Source of the DNA: Helianthus annuus
Lineage: Eukaryota > Streptophyta > Magnoliopsida > Asterales > Asteraceae
Direction: 5' to 3'
DNA length: 64,000 nucleotides
NCBI RefSeq assembly: GCF_002127325.2
Contig: NC_035440.2
Coordinates: forward strand, 71,795,819-71,859,818
In this document: positions 12,501 to 24,959 of the stretch, piece by piece
Layout: every line of letters begins with the position of its first letter
Numbering within the stretch: position 1 is the stretch's first letter
Notes under the pieces: model-generated
The model's input: only the letters and a program-made list of their open reading frames with translations
Database searches by the model: none
What the model was told of the DNA's origin: nothing
Program-made: the position numbers and the translations under genes

Positions 12501-15500
12501 GATCACCAATGGTTTGCAGGGCCATTGATATGTGTGAAGTGCAGTAGGAAGACTCAAACCTAGCAAATTTTTGCGTCGGGCTCAAAGTCACCCCGAGGTC
12601 CGTTCTGTTGGGCCTGGGGCTGGGCTCCCTACACCCAGATAGATCTACCGCTAATGACCCTCGGTCCTACAATGAGGATTAATGGTCTCCAGTTCCCGCC
12701 TACCCACTCACATGATCTAAGTAGTAACCCTCCTTACGCTAACCATACCATGTAAAAAGTATTCGTAATCATAGTAACATGTATTTCACCCCCGGAGTAT
12801 AAAAACTGAAAACAGTTAAGAGAAAAGGGGGACATGAACTCACTGAAGTGCGTCTCGAAATAGTAATCTCCCAGTCAACCTGCTGCGTGACGACCTACAC
12901 GTACTAACTCCTATTAGACGGACGACCGTGCCTTGGCTTAAGGTTTAAGTTTTTGGGAAATAGTTAGACAACTATTTCGTATTTACACTTCTTAATTATT
13001 TATAGATTTTATTCCTTCCCAAGGATGGGGGTTTTAATACATGTGCGTTTATATAATTTCAAAATATATTATTAAGTCTCACTTAATAAAATATATTTTA
13101 ATTCATTTGTCTAAAATATTCTATCTCCAAAATATACATATTTTTCCCAAAAATATTATACTTTATTCCATACAATTTCCAAAATAATACTTTTATCAAA
13201 ATACGCATTTAAGAGTATTTTTCCGAAAATACATAAGTTACATTTGAAGTTCGGATGGTAATAATAATACCGGTGTAACTTAAATATTGTGAAGGCGTTC
13301 GTATTATTTTGGAGTCGTTACTTTTCAGTGTATTCCAGTAATATTATTTTTACTCTAAAAATAATATTTATGTAGTTCACAAAATAATCATAAAATCGCA
13401 CAAGCATTTTTCCATGAAATATATATTCTAAATACATCTTTAACAAGTTTTATTTATGAAAATCCACCTCCGACACTTGGTTATTTTGTAATAAAAATTC
13501 ATGGTGAATTTTTATTTGGAAAAATAAGTTAAAAATATATTCATAACACTTGTTGTAAAAATATTTTCCAAGTGTTATATTTCTGGAAAAATTTCGCCAG
13601 AGTTTCCTCTGTAACTGGAGGTGGCCACGCTTACAAGCGTATCATTTTCTTTTAACAACTCAATCAATCAATTTTCAATCATCAATATTCAATATTAAGA
13701 CATCAAACTAGTAAAAAATATGCATAAACACATGAACTTGTAAGTTGTGTAAAAGTATGTAGTAACCTTCCAATATTTCTAGTAGATCTTTCTATTTCTA
13801 AAAATAAAATCGGTTTCTTGGAAATCTCATCTTTAAAGAAAATGTATCTTTACATCTTCTTCGTCATAAATTACGAAAATATTTCTTTGTTAAAATCTTT
13901 TGTCACACAAGTGTTTACACACTTGTTTGTTCACAAAAATGCTTTTATTTCATGAAAGATCCAGCTTTTAAACGTGATTGCATCTTACACTTGGTTCTTC
14001 GAAAATACCACTTGTAGATCTTTAGATCTACTAGTTTAGAACTCCATTTACAAGAAAAACTACTTTTACACAAGTTCATGTTTATGTATGAAAGGGTTCG
14101 TCATCTTGTAATTTTCCTACTTAACATAATGCTAGTTCATGTTCCATGAACATGATCTAGCGTTGTTTGATGACGATCCGTTCCACTACTAGCAACCAAC
14201 AACATAAGATAACCATTACTAAACAAGATTCATGAGTTTTACACCATTATTTACTCTTTAACCACCTTGTTCATCTTTCTTACAAGCTTTTAAGTTTTAA
14301 TCTTTAGTGTTCTCGATTTTTACCCGTTAAATCTCTTATTAACCACCTTAGACAAGATCAAGAGGGTGTTTAGAATCACTTACAACTTGCTCAAGGCTAG
14401 GGAAGAATCAAAACGAAAACAAGGTGGATAAAAGCGATGTAGAGAGGTCCTTGTGATTCCGTAAGCACCATGTCTCCTTGTATGATCTCTAGCACACTTG
14501 TAAGAATGTAAAATGGCAAGATCAAATTTGAATGATGGTGGGATGATGCTAGTGGTGTTCGGCCGAGAATATTGGCAAGAGGGAGAGAGAGATCAATTTT
14601 GTGTTGTGTGGTTATGAATGAAATGATAGTCTCTTGGTCTTATTTATAATCCATTTAACCTTATTAACCATGAGATAATGTGCTCACTAGATATCAAACA
14701 CAAGAGATTATAATATTCAAAAATGTAAAGGTGTGTCCCCTATGGGGGACCGATCGGTCAAGGGGGGGGGTATTATGGTTTGGTTTGAACTAGATAGTTA
14801 GTGTTTAGTTAAGATAGTTAGGAGTTTAAATAAGTTACTAGTGTGTAGTGTTTTGTAACGGGTGTTAGGGTATTCGGGGACCCTAACTGGCTCAGAAAAG
14901 GAAAAACAGTGTCATTGACAATATTTTTATGTCCCGGGTTAAGTCCGGTTGTTCGGTTGGATACTGATCCGTTAAAGTGCTTAATAAGCATTTAAAGTGT
15001 CTTTAACATTATTTTTAGTGACACAATGAATTCCCGACACTTTGGAAAGTGTCTAGTATTATTTCCCCATGTTTTTGCACTTTACTAGTCATATTAAATG
15101 CTGAATTTTGTAATAAAGTGCAGGATTTTGTATTTAACACATGTTTTTGGCACATCCGGTCACTATAACTATCACCTAGTGACGCAGTTCTACAATTCTC
15201 ACCTCCTTACACTCCCTACTAGTGTAGCAATCTATTCCCGGCTCATACTGGCCTTAGAGACAGTGTCTGTCTGATGCTGGATATGTCAGCATGTTTACAG
15301 GGTTATCCGTTCATTGTGCTACTGTGCTATTGTGCATCAAGTTTGTCACAATAGTTCTGTGTAATAAATGGAGTGACAATTAATTAAGTATAATGCATGT
15401 ATATGTATGTATCCGAATCCAAGTAGCAGTTTAACCACAATTGTACGCAAGCACAATAATTAAGCATTAATTAAATATTAATTAATTGGTACGGATACCT

Positions 15501-15719
15501 GGTTTGGTGAGGGTTGTCACAAAACTGGTACTAAAAGCTCCTGTGTCCTTGGACGACCTCGATATCTTACCAATGCTATACTATGCTCACGATGGGTGCA
15601 CTTGCCCATATGTGTGTTTAGTGTTAGTAGAATATCGTGTTTTATAAATTTAAAACTTGACTAATGTGTAAAATGGGCTTAAAATATTAATAAAAATATA
15701 TAACACTCGACACGCATCA
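9558..15719 (+). mobile_element. LARD2: deletion derivative of an Athila-like non-autonomous element
   Basis: 9558-9866 matches part of the LTR (compare 10548-10845). 9867-10461 matches the 3' internal tail of LARD1 (34300-34912), including 'TTGCTTGAGGACAAGC' and the polypurine AAGTGTGGGGG. The 3' LTR begins TGATGTGTG at 10462 and ends CGCATCA at 15719, interrupted by solo LTR C. GTCTC precedes 9558 and follows 15719, a tentative target duplication; it is odd because about 90 bp of the 5' LTR start is missing. Both internal ORFs of LARD1 are lost. Paired CACG..CGTG palindromes are present near 9795, 10710, 10787, 10880 and 10967. Confidence 0.75.
12025..15521 (-). mobile_element. Solo LTR C (Ty3-type), TSD AAACT
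   Basis: Bounded by TGTCACACCC and GGTTGTCACA and flanked by AAACT (12020-12024 and 15522-15526). Read on the minus strand it starts TGTGACAACC, a form typical of plant gypsy LTRs. At 3497 bp it has no gag, primer site or second LTR, so it is most simply a solo LTR left by recombination. It splits the LTR of LARD2: flanking sequence on both sides joins cleanly to match 30815-31018. A 10-base run of G at 14761-14770 is the only simple repeat. Confidence 0.8.
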
Positions 15720-16802
15720 GTCTCCGTTGAACTCAAAACTTTTACTTAGAAATTTTTACAAAATTTCAAACAACAGATCAGCCACTCGAATGGCCATCCG
15801 ACCAGGTGACCTGTCCCTTTATAATTTTCAATGTTCAAACTTATTCAATGAAGTTTCGAACTTTTAACAATTTGCAAACACTCACACTCACTCGAATGGC
15901 CATCCGTTCGAATGGTCATCCGCTCGGATGACCACCCGTCCGGATGACCATCCACTCGGATGGGTTATACCCATTCGTTCGGATCATCATTCGAATGCTC
16001 TACCATTTGACATTCGGTTTACGCACTGTTCAACGACTTATGCTACTGTTCTAATGCTTAGGCTAATCCAACACGCTCCCTTCAATCGAACACAGTGTGT
16101 GTTTAGCAGCTACGAACTCACTGTGAGTATATTCGAACCCTTTTTTCGCTTAACGCACTTTTGGGTGTAACATACGTTCTCTATAAAAACACAACACTTA
16201 AACGCATTTATAAACGCTAACCGCACTCGCATGTTATACGTGATTAGTTGTATTATTTGTTGCTATGCTTATACAGTGTTACACGATACCGCCTCTAGCA
16301 ACGATAGTACTATAGTTTGGACTCCGCACCTGTCTTGGACAGGGGTTGCTAGGGATCACATCACTTTACTTCACGTGTTCGCTGGACATGTGTCGCGCAT
16401 ACTCTCAAACGTAGTCTCGTTGTTAGGTTGTAGCATCGTTGATAGCTTACTTGATTCACTTATTATGTGTTACATGCTGGTTATGCGTAAACGCTTTCTA
16501 TACTATATCTATGCAAACTTGTATACTCGCCAATACTTTCGTATAGACATTATTTTAACGTATGTTGCAGGTTAATCGCAGTTTATCTCGAATCAAGACC
16601 AGGAAGTCTAGAAACCCACATAAAAATCTAGGTTGTCGAATTTGTATTGCTTAAGAGACATGAAATCTGTATAACAGTTTGCTGATATATTGTTTATTAG
16701 TATGGGATAATGAACGCATTAAAGTTGTTATGGATTTTCTTGAGCAATCTGATTCGCCTAGTGTCGCGCCCCGATGATTCCGCCATCGGTTGTGGTGTGA
16801 CA
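15720..16802 (+). mobile_element. LTR element A, segment 3 (LTR 3' end)
   Basis: Contains a second array of 16-bp units with the near-palindromic core CGAATGGCCATCCG (15777-15800 and 15890-15970) and a TATA-like CTATAAAAAC near 16181. It ends TGTGGTGTGACA at 16802, next to the primer site. The open frame at 16231-16575 has no recognisable domain and lies wholly inside the LTR. Confidence 0.65.
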
Positions 16803-16805
16803 GAT

Positions 16806-16818
16806 TGGTATCAGAGCC
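16806..16818 (+). other. Primer binding site of element A (tRNA-Met type)
   Basis: TGGTATCAGAGCC, an exact tRNA-Met primer sequence, starts three bases after the LTR end. It shows that element A is on the plus strand and that 1218-16802 is its 5' LTR. It is a primer complement, not a tRNA gene. Confidence 0.85.
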
Positions 16819-17922
16819 ATAACTATAGGGAATTAGGTCGAGTCGTGTTGTCTATAGTCTAAGTACCAACAGACCCATCGTACGAACCCACTTGAGGTAT
16901 CGTACGAACCTACATGTTGTTATACTCTCATTCAAACTCGTGAAAACTACATCTTTGTACAAACTCCCGCACATACAGCTTCGTACGAAGAAGCCTTTCC
17001 TAAGGCTGAAAACTTACTTTTGCCTTTCCTAAGGCTAACACAATACACACATTTTCGAAAATGCTCACATAACACAACTGAGTGATTGGGTCGAGATTAG
17101 GTGTGAAAACCAGGGACTCTCGATAAGATCACCCACTCAGTGCATTTTCTTAGCACGAGAACCTTTCGTTGAGTTAGGAGCGATATCCACATCTCAACGA
17201 AAAACTCCATTTCTATCTAGGGGAACTCCCGAATTGATTCGGTGAGCACAACCACAGCTAGGAGCGAAGTTGTTAAGTTAGGGGTGAAACCCGCATCTTA
17301 ATAACCCGTTCCACTCCCTAAAATGGTTTTTAAAAGCACTTACAAAAGTCTAGACTGTATCAACGACTCGAGCCACGTAGTAACTGGAAGGACAAATGCC
17401 ATAGCCGCATCCTGGTGAGGGCATAGTCTATTAGGCCAAAGCGCGTGCTCGAACTTATTGAGGATAGTTGAACCACTTTGGGTAGTCGATGTCTAACACC
17501 CAAGACACTCTATCTACCTTCTAGCCTGCAATCGCCGGTTTTACGAGTCACCGAAATTATTACGTTTATATGTTTTCAATTGGAAATTTTAGGCTTTATC
17601 GATTTCTCGATTTACCTATTTTCACTTCCCCGCTTTACGTACGCACAACTCGCACAACCATCGCAATCTAAAACAAGAGCCGAATGTCCGCAACAAAACT
17701 AAAGTCTAACAACTCTCCCTCTTAAAAACGCGTCCTCACGCTATCTATACAATCATATAAGTATATACGTATCTAACATATGATGTACGATCGCATACGT
17801 TTATGTGAGTACGCGAAAATCTAGGAATTTCGTGTCTCCTATGTGGCTCTTATGTGAATACGTATTACTATAACAACTATGACAAGTTTTAATGCGCTCA
17901 ATCGCATCGCAAATCTCAAAAT
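16819..17922 (+). mobile_element. Untranslated leader of element A
   Basis: Follows the primer site and precedes the gag remnant, which resumes after the E1/E2 insertion. No open frame with a domain was found; the 74-residue frame at 17478 is unremarkable. AAAAT at 17918-17922 is the left copy of the E1 target duplication. Confidence 0.6.
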
Positions 17923-19149
17923 TGTCACACCCCGACCGCGTATAACATGCAACCGCGGCGAAAAACGTCGGGGAGTGTTGTGGACAGAATTAATTGTTAT
18001 ACAACCATGAAAATTAAAGTTACATTTTATTTATCAACCACGGGTGTTACATTGTCTTAAAAGGAAGTACAGAATTTAAAACATAGTTATACTAGTTCTA
18101 TCTTCACTTTTAGTCTCTAAGGCACAGGTCCGCCCTAGTATCGTGATCAACATCTTATGGAACAGCTCCTGAAAACACATGTGAAAGTAGGTACGTCAGC
18201 ATAAAAATGCCTGTGAGATACATAGGTTTTGTGAAAGTGGGATTCATGACTTGAGTTTTAAAGAAATGTTAAATAACAGTCAGTCATGAACCTTGTAATT
18301 TGTCTCGCTTTGTAAACCATTTGAAAAACGATAATATCAGATGATATGTATAGATAAGCGTAAGGTTAAATGAATAACCTAGTAAAATGAGTTGAATAAG
18401 ATAAGTTGTCTTGTAAGACAATGTTTTATGAAAAGTATGTTATTTGTATAAAATGTTATATGTCTAAACTGAAATGATTTAGATAACGCTAAGATATGTA
18501 ATATTATACAAACATTTATATATAGGAAGTACCAGCGGCGTATCCACCATGTTTGCATCATATTACATACTCCACGTTACTCAAACCATTTACCCAAACC
18601 ATCCACCATGTAAGATTGTTCTTGTATAACTCAATTGCCAAGTGTTATTGTGTAAATCATGTCAAATGTCTATGTTCAATGTAAATCATGTAATGTGTAT
18701 CTCAAAATGTATCATGTACGGTAAGCGAAATGTATCAACTTAAACCATATGTAAAATGCACAAAACAAGTCGTTGAAGTAAAACGTGGTTTAAATCAACG
18801 TTATATTCTGTGGAAAAATGCATGCTCTATTGATATTAACATTTATGCGGTATTGTGAAATATGCATACATCCAAGCCTTGAGACTGTGGCGATAAACCC
18901 TTAAACAAATTAAAGGTTTATCTAAGTTATGTATATCGAATTCGGTCATTCCTTACAATCCTATCAAACCCAGGACTTCAGGAACGGGAGTTGTCAATTC
19001 CTATGGTACCACTACCTACTAACGAACGGCGTAGCTAATGTTAATGAATGTATTGTCCCATGTTTAAACAAACCAAATGTCATAACAAAATGAAGGCATG
19101 TGATGTAAACAATTGTACTAAGTATGCTAAGTAAACATACGAAGCAGAA

Positions 19150-19480
19150 GTGCTCATGTAAATCAATGTGCCCATATGCTGAGTAAACATATGCAGCAGA
19201 AATGTTCATGTAAATCAATGTGCCCATATGCTGAGTAAACATATGCAGCAGAAATGTTCATGTAAATCAATGTGTCCATATGCTGAGTAAACATATGCAA
19301 CAGAAATGTTCATGTAAATCAATGTGTCCATATGCTGAGTAAACATATGCAACAGAAATGTAATGTAAATCAATGTGTCCATATGCTGAGTAAACATATG
19401 CAACAGAAATGTAATGTAAATCAATGTGTCCATATGCTGAGTAAACATATGCAATAGAAATGTAACGTAAATCAATGTAC
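19150..19480. repeat. 52-bp tandem repeat, about six units
   Basis: Units of 51-52 bp built around 'CATATGCTGAGTAAACATATG', an interrupted inverted repeat with CATATG at both ends. Copies start near 19150, 19202, 19254, 19306, 19358 and 19409 and drift gradually from 'GTTCATG' to 'GTAATG' forms. The array lies inside E1 just before the E2 insertion point. Confidence 0.85.
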
Positions 19481-19496
19481 TAAGTACGCACACAAT

Positions 19497-22400
19497 TGTC
19501 ACACCCCGACCACGAAGAACACACAAATCGTGGCGGAAACATCGGGGAGTGTTGTAACAGAATCAATTGTTCAAATCGATGGTAAATGAAGTTTCGTTTT
19601 ATTAATCAAACATGAAAGTTTACATTGCTTTAAACAAGAACCAAAGAATACATAACATAATTTAACTAGTTCTTGTCTCGTTTTAAGTCACTAAGGCACA
19701 GGTCCGCCTAAGTATGTCTTGATAAGTCCTATGCATCATCTCCTGAAAACACATGTGAAAATAGGTACGTCAGCATAAAAATGCCTGTGAGATACATTGG
19801 TTTTATGAAAACGGGATTCATGACTTATGTTTGAGAAAATGTTTAGTCATGAACTTTGTAATTTGCTTTGTCTTGTAAATCATTTGAAAAACGATAAGAT
19901 CAGATGATATGTATAAATAAGAGAACACTGTATGGTTAAACGGATAACCATGTAAAATGAGTTTGTAAAACAATGTCTCATGAAAAGTGTGTTATTTGTA
20001 TAAAATGTCATATGTCTCAAATTGAAATGATTCAAATAACGCTACGATATGCAATACCATACAAACACTTATATATAGGAAGTACCAGCGGCGTATCCAC
20101 CATGCTTGTATCACATTACACACGCCTCGTTACTTAATCACTTACTCAAACCAAACCATTAAGATGAAATGTTTAACAACGGTAAAAATGTTTATGTATA
20201 GTCAAATGTCTATTGTCAAATGTAAATCATGTCAACGGATACAACAGTTCACACGGTTCAATGGTTACAAACGGTTCATATAATCAAACGGGTTTAGACG
20301 GTTCACATAGTCAAATGGTCACAAAGGTTCAAAATGTAGCATAATGTGTTCATATGCTAGATGAGCATATGCAACAGAAATGCAATGTAAAACAATGTAC
20401 TAAGTATGCACACAATGGGCATACATAGCATGTAATGTAAAACAATGTACTAAGTACGCACACAATGGGCATACATAGCATGTAATGTAAGACGATGTAC
20501 TAAGTACGCACACAATGGGCATACATAGCATGAAATGTAAAGCGATGTACTAAGTACGCACACAATGGGCATACATAGCATGAAAATGTAATGTAAAGTG
20601 TTGTGCTAAGTATGCACACGATGGACATACATAGCATAAACACAATGAAATCATGTACTATATATGTACTATCGAACATAGCAAGTATATGATGTGAAAA
20701 CAGGAAAGCATGAAAGTAACAGATAGGCACATGTGTTTCACCCCAAAACAGTTTAGAAAACAGTAAAAGAGGGGTTCAATGTACTCACCTGAGATTGCTT
20801 TGGAGTTCTTGTATAATAACCAGATAATGCTAAAGATCACGGGATATCAAACGGCACCTAATAGGTAGCTATGTTAATATACCGGACCAAAATGGAAGGA
20901 TCGGATAGTACGCGGGTTCGTAAACCAAACGAGTATGGAGACTCGTGTAATATGGTTTAACAAAGCCTACATACTAAAATGAAACTTAACCTAAGTGCTT
21001 ACGGTCCATCACGACCCGTTTAGGTAGCTTATGCTACCTTACGCGTCGTTCGCGTAGAACGTGTCTGGAACGCCTAACATCGTGACCACAAGGTATAACC
21101 TCGGGAGGTTATAGCTATGGTCACCTAATGTGTTTGGTCAGTTCCTAATGATCGACCAAATGGGTCGGGTTCGAAAGTATAAGCGATGGTTTAGATCGCT
21201 TACCTTACGACCCTATATAAGCACTATACAAAAAGTGACGAGCTAAGCATGTTAGAACATGCTTAACTAAGTTTAGAAAACCGGTTTGGCATCAAAGCAA
21301 ACGATTTTGATGCTCACGAGTAGTTTGGTTACAAAATATGCAAGAATTCACATTTTGGCCGAAACTACGACTCGTCACTGAGCCTAGATAACGTGGTAAT
21401 CAGTAGGTATAGTCACTACGGACTATAACCATCGTGATCACGCTCACGTTATGAAGTTCCATGAACTTCATGTTGACCATAGGCTGGTCAATGCAGAAAG
21501 TCAACAAAACGTTGACTTTCGGACTCAAAAAGCGAATAAAAGAGCGAAAGAAGACTTACGGAGGGTCCCCGAATGCTAATCTAGATCAAAATAGCTCAGG
21601 TATGAAACAAAGGTTCCAACTTAGAGCTTAGATCAGATTCTTGTGGGTTTTTGGAACAAAGGGGGGGTATTTATAGGAAAAGCATAACCGTTAGGATCGT
21701 TTATCGAATATCGTGCCACGATCGGGTGCGTACACTTGTCAAAAATGTGGTGGTTACTGAAAATGGCCTTTGGCCTTTGATTGGGTGAAAGGGCATTGCC
21801 CCTTGATCGAACGAAAGGCCAACTGCATTGATTAGAAACATTGAATCTGGTCTGACAGTCTGACGCGGCCCGCCTCAACATTTAAGCAAAACTCACGCGG
21901 GCCGCCTGAAGCTTCTGATCTGCACATACTTTCAAAAATGGCAGTTTTGGTCCCTGTTGCGTATTTAAGCCATTTCCGACACTTCTAAGGCCCGTAAAGC
22001 CAACTTTAAGGCCCTAAAATGATGCCTAAACATTGTGGACATGAAACATGCTCAAAAATGTTCCGAATGTTGGCTCGTTTGGCCGTACGATCGCGATGTT
22101 CGGTTAATTACGACGGAATGCGCATAAGCGCGAAAAACGATCCAAATGACGCAACGAATGGATTTTTCTCATGCCAAACACTAAGGCATAATATTAGCAT
22201 GCTTACATAAATTTTTGGATGTCCGGATGTATTCAGAACGTAAGTTATGCGCGAAGGTGCAAACTTGTGCACTTTTTGACACTTTTAGTCCCTGAATGAC
22301 CCAAAAGTTTGTTTTAGCATACCAAACCCCTCAAAGCCTATTTCTAAGCTATATAAAGGATATTTATGGTATGTTTAACTTATGGACATGTTCCGGAATG

Positions 22401-22752
22401 TTCGTTACAGTTCAAATTGGCATACTTTCGCAGTTTGTCAAGTTTAGTCCCTGTAAGCGAATTAACTTGTTTTTGCCATACCAAAGCCTTCACAACTTAT
22501 TTCTAAGTTATGTAAAGGTTATTTAAGGTATGTTAAGTATATGTTGATGTCCCGGAGTATTTGTCGCATTAAACTGAGTACGTTTTCGCACCAGGTTGCG
22601 TATAATTCTCCAGAGAGCGATGTAAAGTTTGAAATTGAACTAGAATTGATATGTGCAATAGATACACATATTTATACAAGATCCCAAGTATGAAATACGA
22701 TATTTCATCGGCTTGGTATTTGTTTGATGGTCGCGGTGACACAGGTGTCACA
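19497..22752 (-). mobile_element. Solo LTR E2 nested in its relative E1, TSD ACAAT
   Basis: Starts TGTCACACCCCGACC (19497), ends AGGTGTCACA (22752), and is flanked by ACAAT at 19492-19496 and 22753-22757. It is 3256 bp with no internal coding region. On the minus strand it opens TGTGACACC. Joining the flanks restores the phrase 'ACGCACACAATGGGCATAC', which also occurs in E2's own 50-bp repeats. That confirms the breakpoint and shows insertion into a related copy. Confidence 0.85.
20383..20640. repeat. 50-bp tandem repeat, four to five units
   Basis: Units contain 'TGTACTAAGTACGCACACAA' followed by GGGCATACATAGCATG. Copies begin near 20391, 20441, 20491 and 20541, giving an exact 50-bp period, with a decayed copy to about 20640. 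They lie inside E2, and one unit's sequence equals the E2 target site in E1. Confidence 0.85.
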
Positions 22753-24959
22753 ACAATGGGCATACATAGCATGAAATGTAATGAAATCATGTACTATAAT
22801 GCACTAATGAGCATAACAGATATACGATGTGAAAACATAGAAAGCATGAAAGTAACAGATAGGCACATGTGTTTCACCCCAAAACAGTTTGGAAAACAGT
22901 AAAAGAGGGGTTCAATGTACTCACCTAAGATTTGCTTTGGAGTTCTTGTGTAATAACCAAACAATGCTAGATCACGGAATATCAAACGGCACCTAATAGG
23001 TAGCTATATTTAATATACCGGACCAAAATCGGAAGGATCGGATAGTATGCGGGTTCGTAAACCAAACGAGTATGGAGACTCGTGTAATATGGTTTAACAA
23101 AGCCTACATACTAAAATGAAACTTAACCTAAGTGCCTACGGCCCATCACGACCCGTTTAGGTAGCTTATGCTACTCTAACGTGTCGTTCGCGTAGAACGC
23201 GTTTGGAACGCCTAACATCGTGACCACAAGGCATAATCTCGGAAGGTTATAGCTATGGTCACCTAATGTGTTTGGTCAGATCCTAATGATTGACCAAATG
23301 GGTCGGGTTCGAAAGTATAAGCGATGGTTTAGATCGCTTACCTTACGACCCTATATAAGCACTATACTAAAAGTGACGAGCTAAGCATGTTAGAACATGC
23401 TTAACTAAGTTTAGAAAACAGGTTTGGCATCAAAGCAAACGGCTTTGATGCTCACGAGTAGTTTGGTTACAAAATATGCAAGAATGCACATTTTGGCCGA
23501 AACTACGACTCGTCACTGAGCCTAGATAACGTGGTAATCAGTAGGTATAGTCACTACGGACTATAACCATCGTGATCACGCTCACGTTATGAAGTTCCAT
23601 GAACTTCGGGTTGACCATAGGCTGGTCAATGCAGAAAGTCAACAAAACGTTGACTTTCAGACTCAAAAAGCGAATAAAAGAGCGAAAGAATACTTACGGA
23701 GGGTCCCCGAATGCTAATCTAGATCAAAGAGCTCACGTATGAAGCAATGGCATCAACTTAGAGCATTTTGATCAGATTGTGTGGGTTTTACATCAAAGGG
23801 GGGGGGGTATTTATAGTATTTCCCGAACCGTTAGGATCGTTTCTTGAAAAACGTGATTGAATCTTGCGCGTACACTTGTCGTAAACTTGTGGTTACTGAA
23901 AATACCCCTTAGTGAACTGAAAGGGCAAGTTTAAAACATGTGGTTGTGGTTAAACCAGCTGAAATTTGCTGACTAGCTGATCTTATCTATTCTGTATGTT
24001 TGACGCGCCCCGCGTAAGGATTTGGGCAATCCTTACGCGCCCCGCCTGAGGGTCACAGATCAGAATTTTCAGTTTTAGTCCCTGCACTTCAGAAACATGC
24101 AATTTGGCCCATTTTTGGCACTTTTAAGCCCCGTTAACCTCATTTCAAGGCTCTAAGATGGATTTAGAGTGTAGGGGACTTGAAATATGCTCAAAAATAT
24201 TTCGGATGTTGGCTCGTTTGGTCGTACGATCGCGATGTTCGCTTAATTACGACGGAATGCGCATAAGCGCGAAAGACGATCCAAATGACGCGACGAATGG
24301 ATTTTTCTCATGCCAAACACTAAGGCATAATATTATAATGCTTACATAAATTTTTGGAAGTCCGGATGTATTCAGAACGTAAGTTATGCGCGAAAGTGCA
24401 AACTTGTGCACTTTTTGACACTTTTAGTCCCTGAATGATCCAAAAGTTTGTTTTAGCATATCAAACCCCTCAAAGCCTATTTCTAAGCTATGTAAAGGAT
24501 ATTTATGGTATGTTTAACTTATGGACATGTTCCGGAATGTTCATTACAGTTCAAATTGGCATACTTTCGCAGTTTGTCAAGTTTAGTCCCTGTAAGCGAA
24601 TTAACTTGTTTTTGCCATACCAAAGCCTTCAAAACTTATTTATAAGTTATGTAAAGGTTATTTAGGGTATGTTGAGTATATGTTGATGTTCCGGAGTATT
24701 TGTCGCATTAAACTGAGTACGTTTACGCACCAGTTTGCGTATAATTCTCCAGAAAGTGATGTAGAGTTTGAAATTGAACAAAAGTCAAAACATGAAAAAT
24801 GTAAAACACATCCAAACAAACATTAGGATCAAATAACATTGTTTTATTGATAACTGAACTGTTCACAATGATTACAAGCACAAATGTTACAAAAATAATT
24901 ATGATCGAATCTCACTCCAAATCTCTCTTTGACTAGATCTCCTCGAACGCTTCCAACTC

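Larger units (their letters stand above)
17923..24891 (-). mobile_element. LTR E1 (Ty3-type, probably solo), TSD AAAAT, split by E2
   Basis: Bounded by TGTCACACCCCGACC (17923) and TGTTACA (24891), flanked by AAAAT at 17918-17922 and 24892-24896. Without the nested E2 insertion it is about 3.7 kb. 17923-18560 resembles 19497-20110, and 22753-24775 resembles 20500-22630, so E1 and E2 are one family. The last 110 bp (24780-24891) have no match in E2. No gag or primer site is inside. It interrupts the leader of element A. Confidence 0.75.

Noticed and set aside
16231..16575. 114-residue plus frame
   Set aside because: It lies entirely inside LTR A just before its end; composition is that of translated AT-rich LTR and no domain is visible.
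16806..16818. Possible tRNA gene because of the tRNA-Met-like sequence (also at 6797, 41733 and 50625)
   Set aside because: Only the 3'-end complement is present, always three bases from an LTR edge; no cloverleaf can be drawn.
19150..19480. CRISPR-like array from 52-bp repeats
   Set aside because: The units are contiguous tandem copies without unique spacers, inside an LTR.
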